Shown here in pieces: positions 16,856 to 25,000 of a stretch of DNA of 64,000 nt; positions within the stretch are counted from its first letter, which is position 1, and each line of letters begins with the position of its first letter. The DNA is taken from NCBI RefSeq assembly GCF_963666525.1, contig NZ_OY762905.1:3947501-4011500 (forward strand). The letters are read 5' to 3'. Position numbers and translations under genes: made by a program. The notes under the pieces are model-generated. The model was not told where the DNA came from. It saw nothing but the letters and a program-made list of their open reading frames with translations, and ran no database searches. This DNA is from an uncultured Cohaesibacter sp. (GTDB taxonomy: Bacteria; Pseudomonadota; Alphaproteobacteria; Rhizobiales; Cohaesibacteraceae).

Positions 16856-16988
16856 GGCCTTTGAGCCTTTCGGTAACGGATACTGTCTGTGGGGATGATT
16901 AGGCAGATTTCCGCAAACAAAGCAACTGCCTGAGCCGTAAACCCACTTGATCTGTGTGCTGCCGATAGCGCCAATTGTCAGAAAAAAA

Positions 16989-17003
16989 TTAACGATGGGT
17001 TAA
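16989..17003. promoter_or_regulatory. CtrA-type binding site
   Basis: TTAA-CGATGGG-TTAA matches exactly the alphaproteobacterial CtrA consensus TTAA-N7-TTAA. It is 134 bases upstream of the TRIC-like gene and inside the AT-rich gene-free region. A single match could arise by chance. Confidence 0.4.
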
Positions 17004-17734
17004 GTAGTGGGAATTTACCAAAAACCCATTAGAAATCAAATGGATTTACGTATGTTTGTTTTCTGTATGTTCTCTTTGGAATTTTGGTGTTCCTGGTGCG
17101 ATTCATTTGTTTGATTTTTGTTCGTTTTGTGTTCTTGGTAAAATTAAATAGATCAAAAGAATTTTACGGTTTCGATTTACCCGCGGTGGTCGCAAATGGC
17201 TGCTGCCGGTTCCCCGTTTTGTCGCCCGGAGCGACTGGTTGAACCAGCAGTAATTTCATCCGGAAAATGCACCAATCAGAAGCTGGCCGGGCTGGGTCTG
17301 TACCGGGTTACAGTTTGATACAATTTGCTGCAGCGGCGTTACTTGACGCCATAATTCTGAGAGATTTGATGCGTATCTTTCAGGGGCAAGAGAAATTCTG
17401 ACGTGAATTTGAAAACTCGATGATGTTCTGAATTTGGACCACGGCGACAGTGGGCAAGTGGCAAATCGGGAATGATGATCTGACGGGACAATGAGGAATT
17501 GGCCAAGCAGAGCGCCCCGATTGCACGACAGGAAATTTCTATTGAGATGACTGAATAGGCGAACCCCGGATGGTCGGGCCAGACTTCTGATGAGCTGGCT
17601 GGTCATGGCGGGACGGCCGGTTGAAGCGATCGAAAATGCCACTATATGAAGAAGTGAAAAATTTCGATGGCCATGGAACAAAGTCCTCTCTCGAGAGTTA
17701 TGAGAGTGAAAGCTCTGTTGATGAGGTTTATATT

Positions 17735-17824
17735 ATGCGCAACATGTTATTTTTGACGGCAATCGGAATTCTGACCAAGCATTTGTTCTCCATGGTTGTT
17801 GGTATGAAGAACCGCCTGTTCTGA
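17735..17824 (+). CDS. possible 29-residue membrane peptide
   Basis: ATG with GAGG about ten bases upstream; peptide begins MRNMLFLTAIGILTKHLFSM and ends VVGMKNRLF. One hydrophobic segment with a basic C-terminal end. Located in an otherwise empty AT-rich region. The start and the composition are suggestive but not conclusive. Confidence 0.3.
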   Translation: MRNMLFLTAIGILTKHLFSMVVGMKNRLF

Positions 17825-17952
17825 GGCATCGATCGTTTCGGCCTTGCCCCTAGCTTGGGCTTGCGGTGGTTCCAGAAAAAAGAGCGTTGCGCTCCGATCA
17901 GTACCGACAGGCATAGAAAGATCCGTTACCGCTCCCATCTTTTTGCAAAATA

Positions 17953-17980
17953 GCCCGCACAGGACTTTGCCAATGCGGGC
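17953..17980 (-). terminator. hairpin downstream of the Gly/Pro-rich protein gene
   Basis: Stem GCCCGCA / TGCGGGC; read on the minus strand it is followed by TATTTTG, just past the end of the gene at 18002. Confidence 0.5.
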
Positions 17981-18001
17981 CAACCTGCTCAGAACCACAT
18001 T

Positions 18002-18562
18002 TTATGCGCTGAAGCTGAAAAGCAAAGAGGCATTCCCCGTGAGATTTCCCGCTGAACCATATCCGGACGCATTCTGCTCCTGAAGCTTTTCAAGAAAAGT
18101 TTGCAACAGGGTGCTGGTGTCGTCGTCTGAGCTTGTTTCCTCGCTTGAAGTCGCTGAGGCTTCCCCGGGAGGGGGGCCGGGAGGAGGACCTCCAGGCCCA
18201 CCCGGTCCACCGGGGCCAGAGGCCCCATCGGGACTGGAAGCCGAAGTGACGTCCTCGAACAGGGAAGACAGTTCATCAGCTTGTTCCTCGGTGAGAGTTC
18301 CTGCCTCGACCTGATCCTGAATAAGACTATCGATCTTGTTCTGCACTTCTTCTTTGCTGGGAGGAGGGGTGCTGGCACCCGGTGCCGTGCCCTGCATCTC
18401 GTTGCCGATCGCATCGAGTGCCGTTGACAAAGCGTCCTGATCGTCAGAGGAGATTTCTCCGGCGGCGACCAGACTTTGCAGTTCCTGCTCCACACGATCT
18501 TCCGGACGCATTTGCTGCATGGTACTGAAAAGGCTCGTACCCAGCCCGCTAATCGAGGTCAT
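18002..18562 (-). CDS. Gly/Pro-rich protein of unknown function next to a two-component system
   Basis: Codes for 186 residues from an ATG with GAAGGA eight bases upstream (a longer frame lacks such a site). The N-terminal half holds two similar helical units, GEISSDDQDALSTALDAI and GTLTEEQADELSSLFEDV, each a 'G-x-[IL]-[ST]-x2-[DQ]' start followed by an amphipathic helix. Then comes a low-complexity run of GPGG repeats and prolines, an Asp/Ser/Glu-rich patch, and a C-terminal helix (STLLQTFLEKLQEQ). No signal peptide, TM or cysteine. I do not recognise the family. It is divergent from the response-regulator gene (273-base gap), so it is a likely target of that system. Confidence 0.7.
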   Translation of the reverse strand: MTSISGLGTSLFSTMQQMRPEDRVEQELQSLVAAGEISSDDQDALSTALDAIGNEMQGTAPGASTPPPSKEEVQNKIDSLIQDQVEAGTLTEEQADELSSLFEDVTSASSPDGASGPGGPGGPGGPPPGPPPGEASATSSEETSSDDDTSTLLQTFLEKLQEQNASGYGSAGNLTGNASLLFSFSA

Positions 18563-18835
18563 CTGAAAATCCTTCAGATTGGTTGCCAAGTTCCTTGTAG
18601 TCTTGATTTGACGCACCCTGTAGAATTGGTTTTGCGTTCTGAAGTCGAAGCGTAAGAAGAAATCGTTAATGAGAATACACCTGAATATTTCTGATAGTTT
18701 CCACGTGTTTCAATTCCTGTTATAGAAACAATAAGAAACAAAAAAGCGAGAAAATCTGCGCAAAAGCTGAAGGTTCCTTTGATTTTTTCTCAACAAGCCC
18801 CCAAACATGAGTTCTCCTGAACCAGAAGAAACGCC

Positions 18836-19567
18836 ATGCAGAACACAACGCATATCCTGGTCATCGAAGATGACACTGAAATCCAGACGCTGCTGGCTGC
18901 ATTATTGCAGCGCAACGGCTGGATGGCCTCATTGGCTTCCAACGGGCGCGAAGCGGATGCCATTTTGGCCCGCAGCAACATCGACCTGATCCTTCTCGAC
19001 GTCATGCTTCCCGGAGAAGACGGGTTGAGCATATGCTCACGCTTGCGGTCCATTTCGACAGTTCCCATCATGATCCTTTCCGCCAAGGGCGAGGATATCG
19101 ACAGGGTGGTCGGGCTGGAGCTGGGTGCTGACGATTATATGGCCAAGCCGTTCAATCCGAGGGAACTGGAAGCCCGCATCAAGGCGATGCTGCGTCGCAG
19201 CCGCATGTCGATCAAGGACAGCCGCATGCAAGCGCCCGTCCTCTATTTCGGTGGCAAGTGGCAGCTCGACATCAGAAAGCGCGAGTTGAACGATTACAAT
19301 GGCGTGCAGATTCATCTCACGCCGGCCGAGTTCGACCTGTTGCGAGTCTTCTGTGAAAGGCCCGGTCTGACCCTGACCCGTGAACAGTTGATCGAACTGA
19401 CGCAGGGTCCGAGCTCCGGTGCGACTGAGCGCAGTATTGATATCCTGATCTCCCGCTTGCGCCGCAAGTTGGAAAACGGACCAGATGGCCAGAAGCTCAT
19501 TCACACGGTGCGATCCGGTGGCTATGAGTTTATTGCCGAAGTCCACGAGCAGCGCGAGACTGCATGA
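18836..19567 (+). CDS. OmpR-family response regulator
   Basis: Codes for 243 residues. Receiver domain at 1-120: acidic pair in VIEDDTEI, phospho-acceptor Asp55 in LILLDVMLPGEDG, Thr/Ser switch in MILSAKG and the conserved Lys in MAKPFNP. C-terminal OmpR winged helix: HLTPAEFDLLRVFCERPG, LTREQLIEL, and the recognition part RSIDILISRLRRKLE with IHTVRSGGYEF. The stop overlaps the kinase start by four bases (ATGA), so both are made together. The Gly/Pro-rich protein gene is divergent and is a probable regulon member. The signal is unknown. Confidence 0.93.
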   Translation: MQNTTHILVIEDDTEIQTLLAALLQRNGWMASLASNGREADAILARSNIDLILLDVMLPGEDGLSICSRLRSISTVPIMILSAKGEDIDRVVGLELGADDYMAKPFNPRELEARIKAMLRRSRMSIKDSRMQAPVLYFGGKWQLDIRKRELNDYNGVQIHLTPAEFDLLRVFCERPGLTLTREQLIELTQGPSSGATERSIDILISRLRRKLENGPDGQKLIHTVRSGGYEFIAEVHEQRETA

Positions 19568-20988
19568 GAAAGACGCGCTGGTTCCACTTCATCAATTCCA
19601 TTGCCGGTCAGCTGTTGATTCTCCTGATTCTGGCGATGGGCATGTTTTTGACCGGCATCTATATTTCGGTGCAGGCGGCGCGCGAAGCGCCGCTGGCTCC
19701 ACCAATCATGCTCTATTCGGAACGTCAGATCGGAATCGCGGAAGCCTTCGCGCTGTTGCCAGTGGACGCTGTCGAGCCGGCTCTGCAAAAGCTGAGGAAC
19801 GAACATCCGACAGTTACCTATGAGCTGCTCTCCAGTTCAGATCCCGTTGTTGCGCCTCTTGAATGGATACGCCGCAACATTGGTGTGGCCGAACAGTCTC
19901 CCCCTCCCTCTTCCATGAGCTTTCTGTTTCGTCTGTTTGACCCTCTTGGCGGGCCGCCCAAAAATCCCGACATGATAATGGGCTTCGCAAATCCGCAGGC
20001 AATCGGGTTGCTCTTTGCGCGGACAGTTCACCATATCGAGGACAATCGGTCGGAGGTGACGGTCTATTCCCGACTGTCAGATGAACGCATTCTCAGTGCC
20101 AGGATTACCCTTCGAGCGCAGGAGCCGCCAAATCACGCACTTGAGAATATTCTGATCTTCTCCATCGTCTGCACCTTGCTGTTGCTATTGTGGGCCATCA
20201 TCTTCCTGATCCGGCCCCTGCGGCGTCTCGCGCAGGTGACCAACAACATCGCCAAGGAAAATGCCAAGCCTCAGATGGCCGAAGTTGCTGGTCCCACAGA
20301 GCTGCGTGTGGCATCCATGGCGCTCAACAAGATGCAGGATCGCATCCATCAGTTGATCGAGGATCGCACGCGCATGCTGGCCGCGGTTGGCCACGATCTG
20401 CGCACCCCGGTTACCCGCCTGCGCCTCAGGGCTGATACGGTCGAACCGGAGGACCTGCGCAAGGCCTTCCTGCGTGATCTCACGATGATGGACGGTTTGC
20501 TAACCCGGTTGATGACCTACTTCAGCAAGGGCGATACTGGCGAGAAGCCGGTTCGTCTGGAACTGAGCAGTCTGGTTGACAGTCTGGCCTATGAGTGGAG
20601 TGACTCAGGCGAGGCGGTCGAATTGACCGACTATACCAACCTGACCATTCGCGCTCGACCCAACGATCTCACGCGTCTGGTCGACAACCTGATCGACAAT
20701 GCTGTGAAATACGCAGGAGCGTGCGAAATCTCGCTGAAAAAGGAAGGCGACTTTGCCTGCCTGCGGGTCATCGACCATGGTCCGGGCATCGCCCAGGAAG
20801 ACAGGCTTCTGCTCCAGGAGCCTTTCGCCCGCGGCGACAAGGCGAGGACCATGAACGACAAGTCCGGCTTCGGTCTCGGTCTTGCAATTGTTCGCAAGGC
20901 TGTCGAGAGCCATGATGCCACCTTAGAGATGGCCGATACCGAGGGCGGGGGTCTCACCGTGATCGTGCGCTTCCCTCTGGCGAAGTGA
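19564..20988 (+). CDS. EnvZ-like sensor histidine kinase
   Basis: Codes for 474 residues. TM1 about 14-38 (GQLLILLILAMGMFLTGIYI), a periplasmic sensor region of about 160 residues, TM2 near 195-215 (ILIFSIVCTLLLLLWAIIFL), then HAMP (IRPLRRLAQVTNNIAKEN), the HisKA phospho-acceptor His277 in AAVGHDLRTPVTRLRLRAD, and the ATPase domain with the N box DNLIDNAVKYA, G1 IDHGPGIA and G2 GFGLGLAIV. The periplasmic part contains a PPPSS/LGGPPKNP stretch. It phosphorylates the overlapping response regulator. No metal, porin or drug gene nearby helps to name the stimulus. Confidence 0.92.
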   Translation: MRKTRWFHFINSIAGQLLILLILAMGMFLTGIYISVQAAREAPLAPPIMLYSERQIGIAEAFALLPVDAVEPALQKLRNEHPTVTYELLSSSDPVVAPLEWIRRNIGVAEQSPPPSSMSFLFRLFDPLGGPPKNPDMIMGFANPQAIGLLFARTVHHIEDNRSEVTVYSRLSDERILSARITLRAQEPPNHALENILIFSIVCTLLLLLWAIIFLIRPLRRLAQVTNNIAKENAKPQMAEVAGPTELRVASMALNKMQDRIHQLIEDRTRMLAAVGHDLRTPVTRLRLRADTVEPEDLRKAFLRDLTMMDGLLTRLMTYFSKGDTGEKPVRLELSSLVDSLAYEWSDSGEAVELTDYTNLTIRARPNDLTRLVDNLIDNAVKYAGACEISLKKEGDFACLRVIDHGPGIAQEDRLLLQEPFARGDKARTMNDKSGFGLGLAIVRKAVESHDATLEMADTEGGGLTVIVRFPLAK

Positions 20989-21003
20989 TCGCGGCGGGAT
21001 GCG

Positions 21004-21471
21004 TCAGACTTCGAGCTTGCCGGTGTGCTTGACCGCTCTCAGCGTCAGGGTGGAATTGACCCGAACGACGCCGGGCAGATTGGTCAGGATGTCGTGGTGG
21101 ATGCGTTCCAGATCGGCCGCATTGCGATAGATGACCCGCAACAGATAGTCATACTGTCCGGCGAGCAGATAACAATCCTGTATCTCGTTGATTTCCTTGA
21201 TCGCTCGCTCGAAACGCGCAAGGGAATCCCGTCCCTGTCCATCAAGCGTCACGAACACGAAGGCTGCCCCCGACATGCCGCAGGCCTTCATGTCCAGCTG
21301 CATGTGATAACCTTCCACCAGCCCGCTGTCTTCGAGCTGCTTGACGCGCCTGAGGCAGGCCGAAGGAGAAAGGTTCACCTTCTCTGCCAGTTCCGCGTTG
21401 CTCAGCCGTCCGTTGTCCTGCAGCAGATTGAGGATTTGACGGTCTCTTTTGTCGAGTTTTTCGAGTGTCAT
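21004..21471 (-). CDS. Lrp/AsnC family regulator, probably of ald
   Basis: Codes for 155 residues beginning MTLEKLDKRDRQILNLLQDN; an upstream in-frame extension is not typical of the family. HTH: LSNAELAEKVNLSPSACLRR; C-terminal RAM effector domain: CGMSGAAFVFVTLDG and CYLLAGQYDYLLRV. Lrp/AsnC proteins bind amino acids and often control a neighbouring catabolic gene. The divergent neighbour is alanine dehydrogenase, with a 219-base gap rich in TTGCGC/AATT motifs, so I infer an alanine-responsive activator (as AldR/PutR-type systems). It has only 15 bases to the convergent kinase gene end. Confidence 0.9.
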   Translation of the reverse strand: MTLEKLDKRDRQILNLLQDNGRLSNAELAEKVNLSPSACLRRVKQLEDSGLVEGYHMQLDMKACGMSGAAFVFVTLDGQGRDSLARFERAIKEINEIQDCYLLAGQYDYLLRVIYRNAADLERIHHDILTNLPGVVRVNSTLTLRAVKHTGKLEV

Positions 21472-21493
21472 GAAAATTCGATAATTTTGATAA

Positions 21494-21516
21494 TTTGCGC
21501 AATTATATGCGAAAAA
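21494..21516. promoter_or_regulatory. candidate Lrp-type operator in lrp/ald gap
   Basis: Imperfect dyad TTTGCGC-N8-GCGAAAA with an AT-rich centre; a further TTGCGCAAAATTTG lies about 35 bases downstream (near 21552). Both fit the 15-bp AT-centred palindromes bound by Lrp/AsnC proteins. Confidence 0.4.
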
Positions 21517-21690
21517 TTGCCGGGAAAACAAGTTCCTTTCGCCGCACATTGCGCAAAATTTGGTTCATCATTGACAGGTAATTCGAAGACCCAAAAGCGT
21601 CCCGCACCGCGTGTGAGCAGCCCCTCAGAAGGGCGGTGCACGCCCAACAAGGAGACGCATTGGCTGCAATACACCACGGAGAACCAAACA

Positions 21691-22809
21691 ATGCTTATCG
21701 GATGCCCAAAAGAGATCAAGGACCACGAAGACCGCGTCGGTCTTGTCCCTTCTTCTGTTCAGGAACTGGTCGCCTGCGGCCATGAAGTCATGATTGAAAC
21801 CGGCGCTGGCGCCGGTATTGGCTGTGCTGACGAAGACTATGTCGCAGCAGGTGCCTCGATCGTCGCAACCCCGGACGAAATCTTCGCCAAGGCCGAAATG
21901 GTCGTCAAGGTGAAGGAACCGCTTGCTGTCGAGCGCGCCAAACTGCGCCCCGGCCAGCTTCTCTTCACCTATCTGCATCTGGCTCCGGATCCGGCCCAGA
22001 CAGCAGACCTCGTCAAATCCGGCGCAACCTGCATCGCCTATGAAACCGTGACATCCCCGACCGGCGCTCTGCCGCTGCTGTTCCCGATGTCCGAAGTGGC
22101 TGGCCGTCTGGCTCCGCAGGTCGGCGCGCAGGCTCTGGAAAACACTGGTGGTGGCATGGGCGTTCTGCTCGGCGGCGTACCGGGTGTTGATCCGGCTGAA
22201 GTTGTCATCATCGGCGCTGGCGTGTCCGGCACCAATGCAGCCCGCGTGGCTCTTGGCATGGGCGCCAGCGTTACCATGGTCGACAGCAACACCAACGCCC
22301 TGCGTGCTGCGGTTGACCGTTTCGGTACGGCTATCAAGACTGTCTACTCCAACAAGGGCAACATCGCCCGCCTCGTCGCCAAGGCAGATCTGGTCATCGG
22401 CACTGTGCTGATCCCGGGTGCGGAAACCCCGAAGCTGGTGACCGCAGAAATGATCAAGACCATGCGTCCGGGCTCTGCTGTTGTTGACGTGGCCATTGAC
22501 CAGGGCGGCTGCTTTGAAACCTCGAAGGCAACCACTCACTCAGACCCGACCTATGTGGTCGACGGCGTCGTTCACTATTGCGTGGCCAACATGCCGGGCT
22601 GCGTTGCACGCACCTCGACTTTCGCGCTCAACAACGCCACTCTGCCGTTCGCTCTGGCTCTGGCCAACAAGGGCTGGGAACAGGCCTGCAAGGATGACAA
22701 ATATCTGCGCGCCGGTCTCAATGTCCATGATGGCAAGGTGACCTATGAAGCCGTCGCCAAGGCGCTTGGCTATGACTATGTGTCGGCCGAAAGCATTCTG
22801 GGCCTCTGA
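21691..22809 (+). CDS. ald: alanine dehydrogenase
   Basis: Codes for 372 residues, the family norm. It catalyses reversible oxidative deamination of L-alanine to pyruvate and ammonia with NAD+. Seen: N-terminal MLIGCPKEIKDHEDRVGLVP with the pyruvate-binding Arg and the Lys of VVKVKEP, catalytic His in TYLHLAPDP, the nucleotide fold VVIIGAGVSGTNAARVALGM, and the Asp in DVAIDQGGC. The start was chosen at the canonical N terminus, with GGAGA upstream, although the frame stays open much further 5'. Control by the divergent Lrp-type regulator is likely. A strong terminator follows. Confidence 0.97.
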   Translation: MLIGCPKEIKDHEDRVGLVPSSVQELVACGHEVMIETGAGAGIGCADEDYVAAGASIVATPDEIFAKAEMVVKVKEPLAVERAKLRPGQLLFTYLHLAPDPAQTADLVKSGATCIAYETVTSPTGALPLLFPMSEVAGRLAPQVGAQALENTGGGMGVLLGGVPGVDPAEVVIIGAGVSGTNAARVALGMGASVTMVDSNTNALRAAVDRFGTAIKTVYSNKGNIARLVAKADLVIGTVLIPGAETPKLVTAEMIKTMRPGSAVVDVAIDQGGCFETSKATTHSDPTYVVDGVVHYCVANMPGCVARTSTFALNNATLPFALALANKGWEQACKDDKYLRAGLNVHDGKVTYEAVAKALGYDYVSAESILGL

Positions 22810-22971
22810 AGCATCTCCCGTCTGATCGCCCCCCTTGATCAGACCGGCACTGGATGGCCAAAACCGAGAACGGCCTTGCGCGGATCAGAAAACGCTGCGA
22901 AGGGCCTCCGGTCCCCCTCTCGTCCAGCCTCAGGGAAGACATATCCCGAGGCATTTGGCGGCCTGGAATGA

Positions 22972-23010
22972 AAACGCCCGATTGTCAGGCACAATCGGGC
23001 GTTTGTTTTA
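22972..23010 (+). terminator. Rho-independent terminator after ald
   Basis: Stem AAACGCCCGATTGT / ACAATCGGGCGTTT with a five-base loop, then GTTTTA. A-rich on the other side, so it may serve both directions. Confidence 0.85.
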
Positions 23011-23103
23011 TTCAGCTTCAATAACAATAGCACGTTGAAGACCAACAGGATCTGATCCTCATGCGCGTCTTGCATTGCGCCCTACCAGGCGTCAGATGCC
23101 CGG

Positions 23104-23583
23104 TCAGGCGCGGCGCAAAAACCGGGCTTTCTCGCATGCCCGGGCAAAGTGAAATGAAAAGATCTCGTCCCAGCCCTTGTCATAGCCATCACGCATCATG
23201 GGTGCGATCGGGCCATAACAGTCCCATCCGCCATGCACCAGCTTGACCATGGTCTGCTGGGGGCGGGTTTCAAAGAAGCTGACGACCAGATGGGTCGCCT
23301 GATCCATTGGCTGCCCCATGTGAAAATCCAGCGCGACCGAGTTCGGTTCATCGCAGTCGGTGAAATTGCCCCAGACATGGCGTGTGTCGTCGGACGCGAT
23401 TTCAATGATGGCACCGCCGGCAACAGGATCGGTTTCGAGCGCCTTGGCAGGAATTCCGGAGCTGTGAATCGAAATGGATCGCGTATCAAGCGGCCACCAG
23501 CTTCCCATCTCCATCGTGAACAGACGATAGGCCGTGAGTGCATCGGTTGGCACCTCTATCACTTTGACGATCGGTTTATACAT
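23104..23583 (-). CDS. SRPBCC/AHSA1-type ligand-binding domain protein
   Basis: Codes for 159 residues from an ATG with AGGA upstream. Pattern of an Activator-of-Hsp90-like START fold: VIEVPTDALTAYRLFTMEMG at the first strand-helix, SWWPLDTRSI, IIEIASDDTRHVWGNFTDCD in the middle sheet, and the C-terminal helix AMMRDGYDKGWDEIFSFHFA (approximate order). Such proteins bind hydrophobic ligands or act as polyketide cyclase-like folds; here the role is unknown. Single-gene unit, convergent with ald. Confidence 0.72.
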   Translation of the reverse strand: MYKPIVKVIEVPTDALTAYRLFTMEMGSWWPLDTRSISIHSSGIPAKALETDPVAGGAIIEIASDDTRHVWGNFTDCDEPNSVALDFHMGQPMDQATHLVVSFFETRPQQTMVKLVHGGWDCYGPIAPMMRDGYDKGWDEIFSFHFARACEKARFLRRA

Positions 23584-23843
23584 CGCGCAATCCTGATTAG
23601 GCCAGCCCCTGTGCCTTCCTGCCATTTGGGGGTGGAGGTGTGAAACATCGAAAGAACGATTGAGCGATTCTTGCCGCACAGCGTTCCTGCAAATCATTCC
23701 AAGAAGATAGAGATTTGGTGCGGTCCGCACAAGGCGTCCTTGGTAGGGTGGGCGACTCGAATTTTCGCAACCCTATGTTATAAGTAATTGAATCTTAAAT
23801 GGGATTCCAGAACCTTGTATTGAGGGCATCAGGGAGTGAGTTC

Positions 23844-24215
23844 CTAGATTTTCGGCTGATCGTTGCGACCTGATCGCTGGCGCATCGACGTCTCTTCGGC
23901 TTTGCGTCGGTGTCGCGTCATGAGCGGGCGGGTGGTCTTGAGGACACGCCCGAAGGGGCGACCGGCCCGGTCTTCAAGCCAGACCAGAGCGTGATCCAAC
24001 CAGCCAATACTCTTGCGCAGGCGACGGACCGCGTTGCGGCCCGCCCGGCTGTTGGCGATGACCAGAAAGGCCCCGAGCGCCAGCAGTGGCACGCCGGTGG
24101 GAATGGGCAGCCATATCGTCGCCAGTCCAGCAAGCAGACAAAGAAAGGCGAACCCCAAAATGGCCCACTGTCGGAGATTTGAGATCACCGTCTGACGCTC
24201 CTTCACGCTGGACAA
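23844..24215 (-). CDS. small inner-membrane protein, paralogue 1 of a tandem pair
   Basis: Codes for 123 residues: two closely spaced hydrophobic helices (about 17-36 AILGFAFLCLLAGLATIWLP and 40-54 GVPLLALGAFLVIAN) then a basic, cytoplasmic tail with SRAGRNAVRRLRKS and the motif VLKTTRPL. The next gene upstream on the same strand codes for a related protein, with IPTGVPLLALGAFLVIANSR aligning to VPIGAVLMTFATFLLIAYSR and VLKTTRPL to VLKTTQPL. No named family recognised with certainty; the layout recalls short two-helix proteins of the YbaN/PGPGW kind. Function unknown. Confidence 0.65.
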   Translation of the reverse strand: MSSVKERQTVISNLRQWAILGFAFLCLLAGLATIWLPIPTGVPLLALGAFLVIANSRAGRNAVRRLRKSIGWLDHALVWLEDRAGRPFGRVLKTTRPLMTRHRRKAEETSMRQRSGRNDQPKI

Positions 24216-24450
24216 CCGGCCTTCCGGCGCCCACTCCGTCTCAAGGCATGACGGCTTACGACCGTTGGCAAGAGGCAGGATTCCCTTCCCTTAGGACGGG
24301 TCTGTGACAAGCAGAAGACAACACTTCTGTCATGTGCCTGCCTTGCAAGGCGATCCCCAATCCGTTGCAAAAGGGTGGGGAGACTGTGCCGGATCTGGGG
24401 CGGGGGCAGTGGAATTGGGTTCGGGGAGCGATGTGGAACGAAGCGGTCTA

Positions 24451-24475
24451 AACCGGTCAGACAAAAACCGGTCAG
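24451..24475. repeat. short direct repeat
   Basis: AACCGGTCAG occurs at 24451-24460 and 24466-24475; the second copy covers the stop codon of the minus-strand small membrane protein gene. Could be chance or a protein-binding pair. Confidence 0.35.
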
Positions 24476-24777
24476 GGCTTGATATGTCTGGTGCTGTAGC
24501 GCAAACGGGATTCCAGAGGCTGGGTGGTCTTGAGAACCCGCACCATCTTGGCCTTGCTGCGTGTTTCGAACCAGCGCATCTGCTTGTCGACAAGGGCAGA
24601 CCGGCGTCGAACACCTCGCACGAGAGCCCTGCCGCGTCTGCTATAGGCAATCAGCAGGAAAGTGGCGAAGGTCATCAGCACGGCACCAATCGGCACGGGA
24701 GTCCACACGGAAGCCAGCCCGACGAGAAACAGCATGATAGCGAAGGCGATGATCACCCATCGCTTTATGTGGACCAT
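24472..24777 (-). CDS. small inner-membrane protein, paralogue 2 of a tandem pair
   Basis: Codes for 101 residues from an ATG with AAAGGG upstream (a second ATG 51 bases earlier would add 17 residues without a ribosome-binding site). Two helices (VIIAFAIMLFLVGLASVW and VLMTFATFLLIAYS) are followed by a very basic tail (SRRGRALVRGVRRRSALVDK) and VLKTTQPL. It is homologous over its whole length to the protein encoded just downstream, pointing to an old tandem duplication. The conserved Pro pair between helices (TPVPIG / LPIPTG) and the VLKTT box are shared. Function unknown. Confidence 0.6.
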   Translation of the reverse strand: MVHIKRWVIIAFAIMLFLVGLASVWTPVPIGAVLMTFATFLLIAYSRRGRALVRGVRRRSALVDKQMRWFETRSKAKMVRVLKTTQPLESRLRYSTRHIKP

Positions 24778-25000
24778 CTGGCGGTGCCCTTTCCGAGCTT
24801 GAGCTGATGCACACCCAAAACTTGTCATTTGATGCAATATCTAGTCAGCTTCGTGGCAAGATCAAGTCAGGCCCAACGAAATGCGGAAGAATAGGATGGT
24901 CCGGATCGCATTTTTCCAATGGAATCAAACGCTCCACACCGGCAGGGCCAGAGTGGAGCGCAAAAGCTGATGGGATCGGGTATGCGCCGCAGGCGCGGGG

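Larger units (their letters stand above)
16856..18001. other. AT-rich, nearly gene-free 1.1-kb region
   Basis: Longest non-coding stretch in the window. About 16970-17160 is AT-rich, and 17041-17140 is unusually T/G-rich on the plus strand with very few A or C runs. It contains the CtrA-like site at 16989-17003, a possible 29-residue ORF at 17735, and a hairpin near 17953-17980. An open minus-strand frame around 17256-17681 has no start signal or protein-like composition. No DnaA-box cluster was found. Confidence 0.5.

Noticed and set aside
17256-17681. Minus-strand open frame of 141 codons in the AT-rich gap
   Set aside because: No start signal, odd Ser/Arg/His-rich composition, no similarity recognised.
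16856-18001. Replication origin in the AT-rich gap
   Set aside because: Only one CtrA-like site and no cluster of DnaA boxes or partition genes was found.
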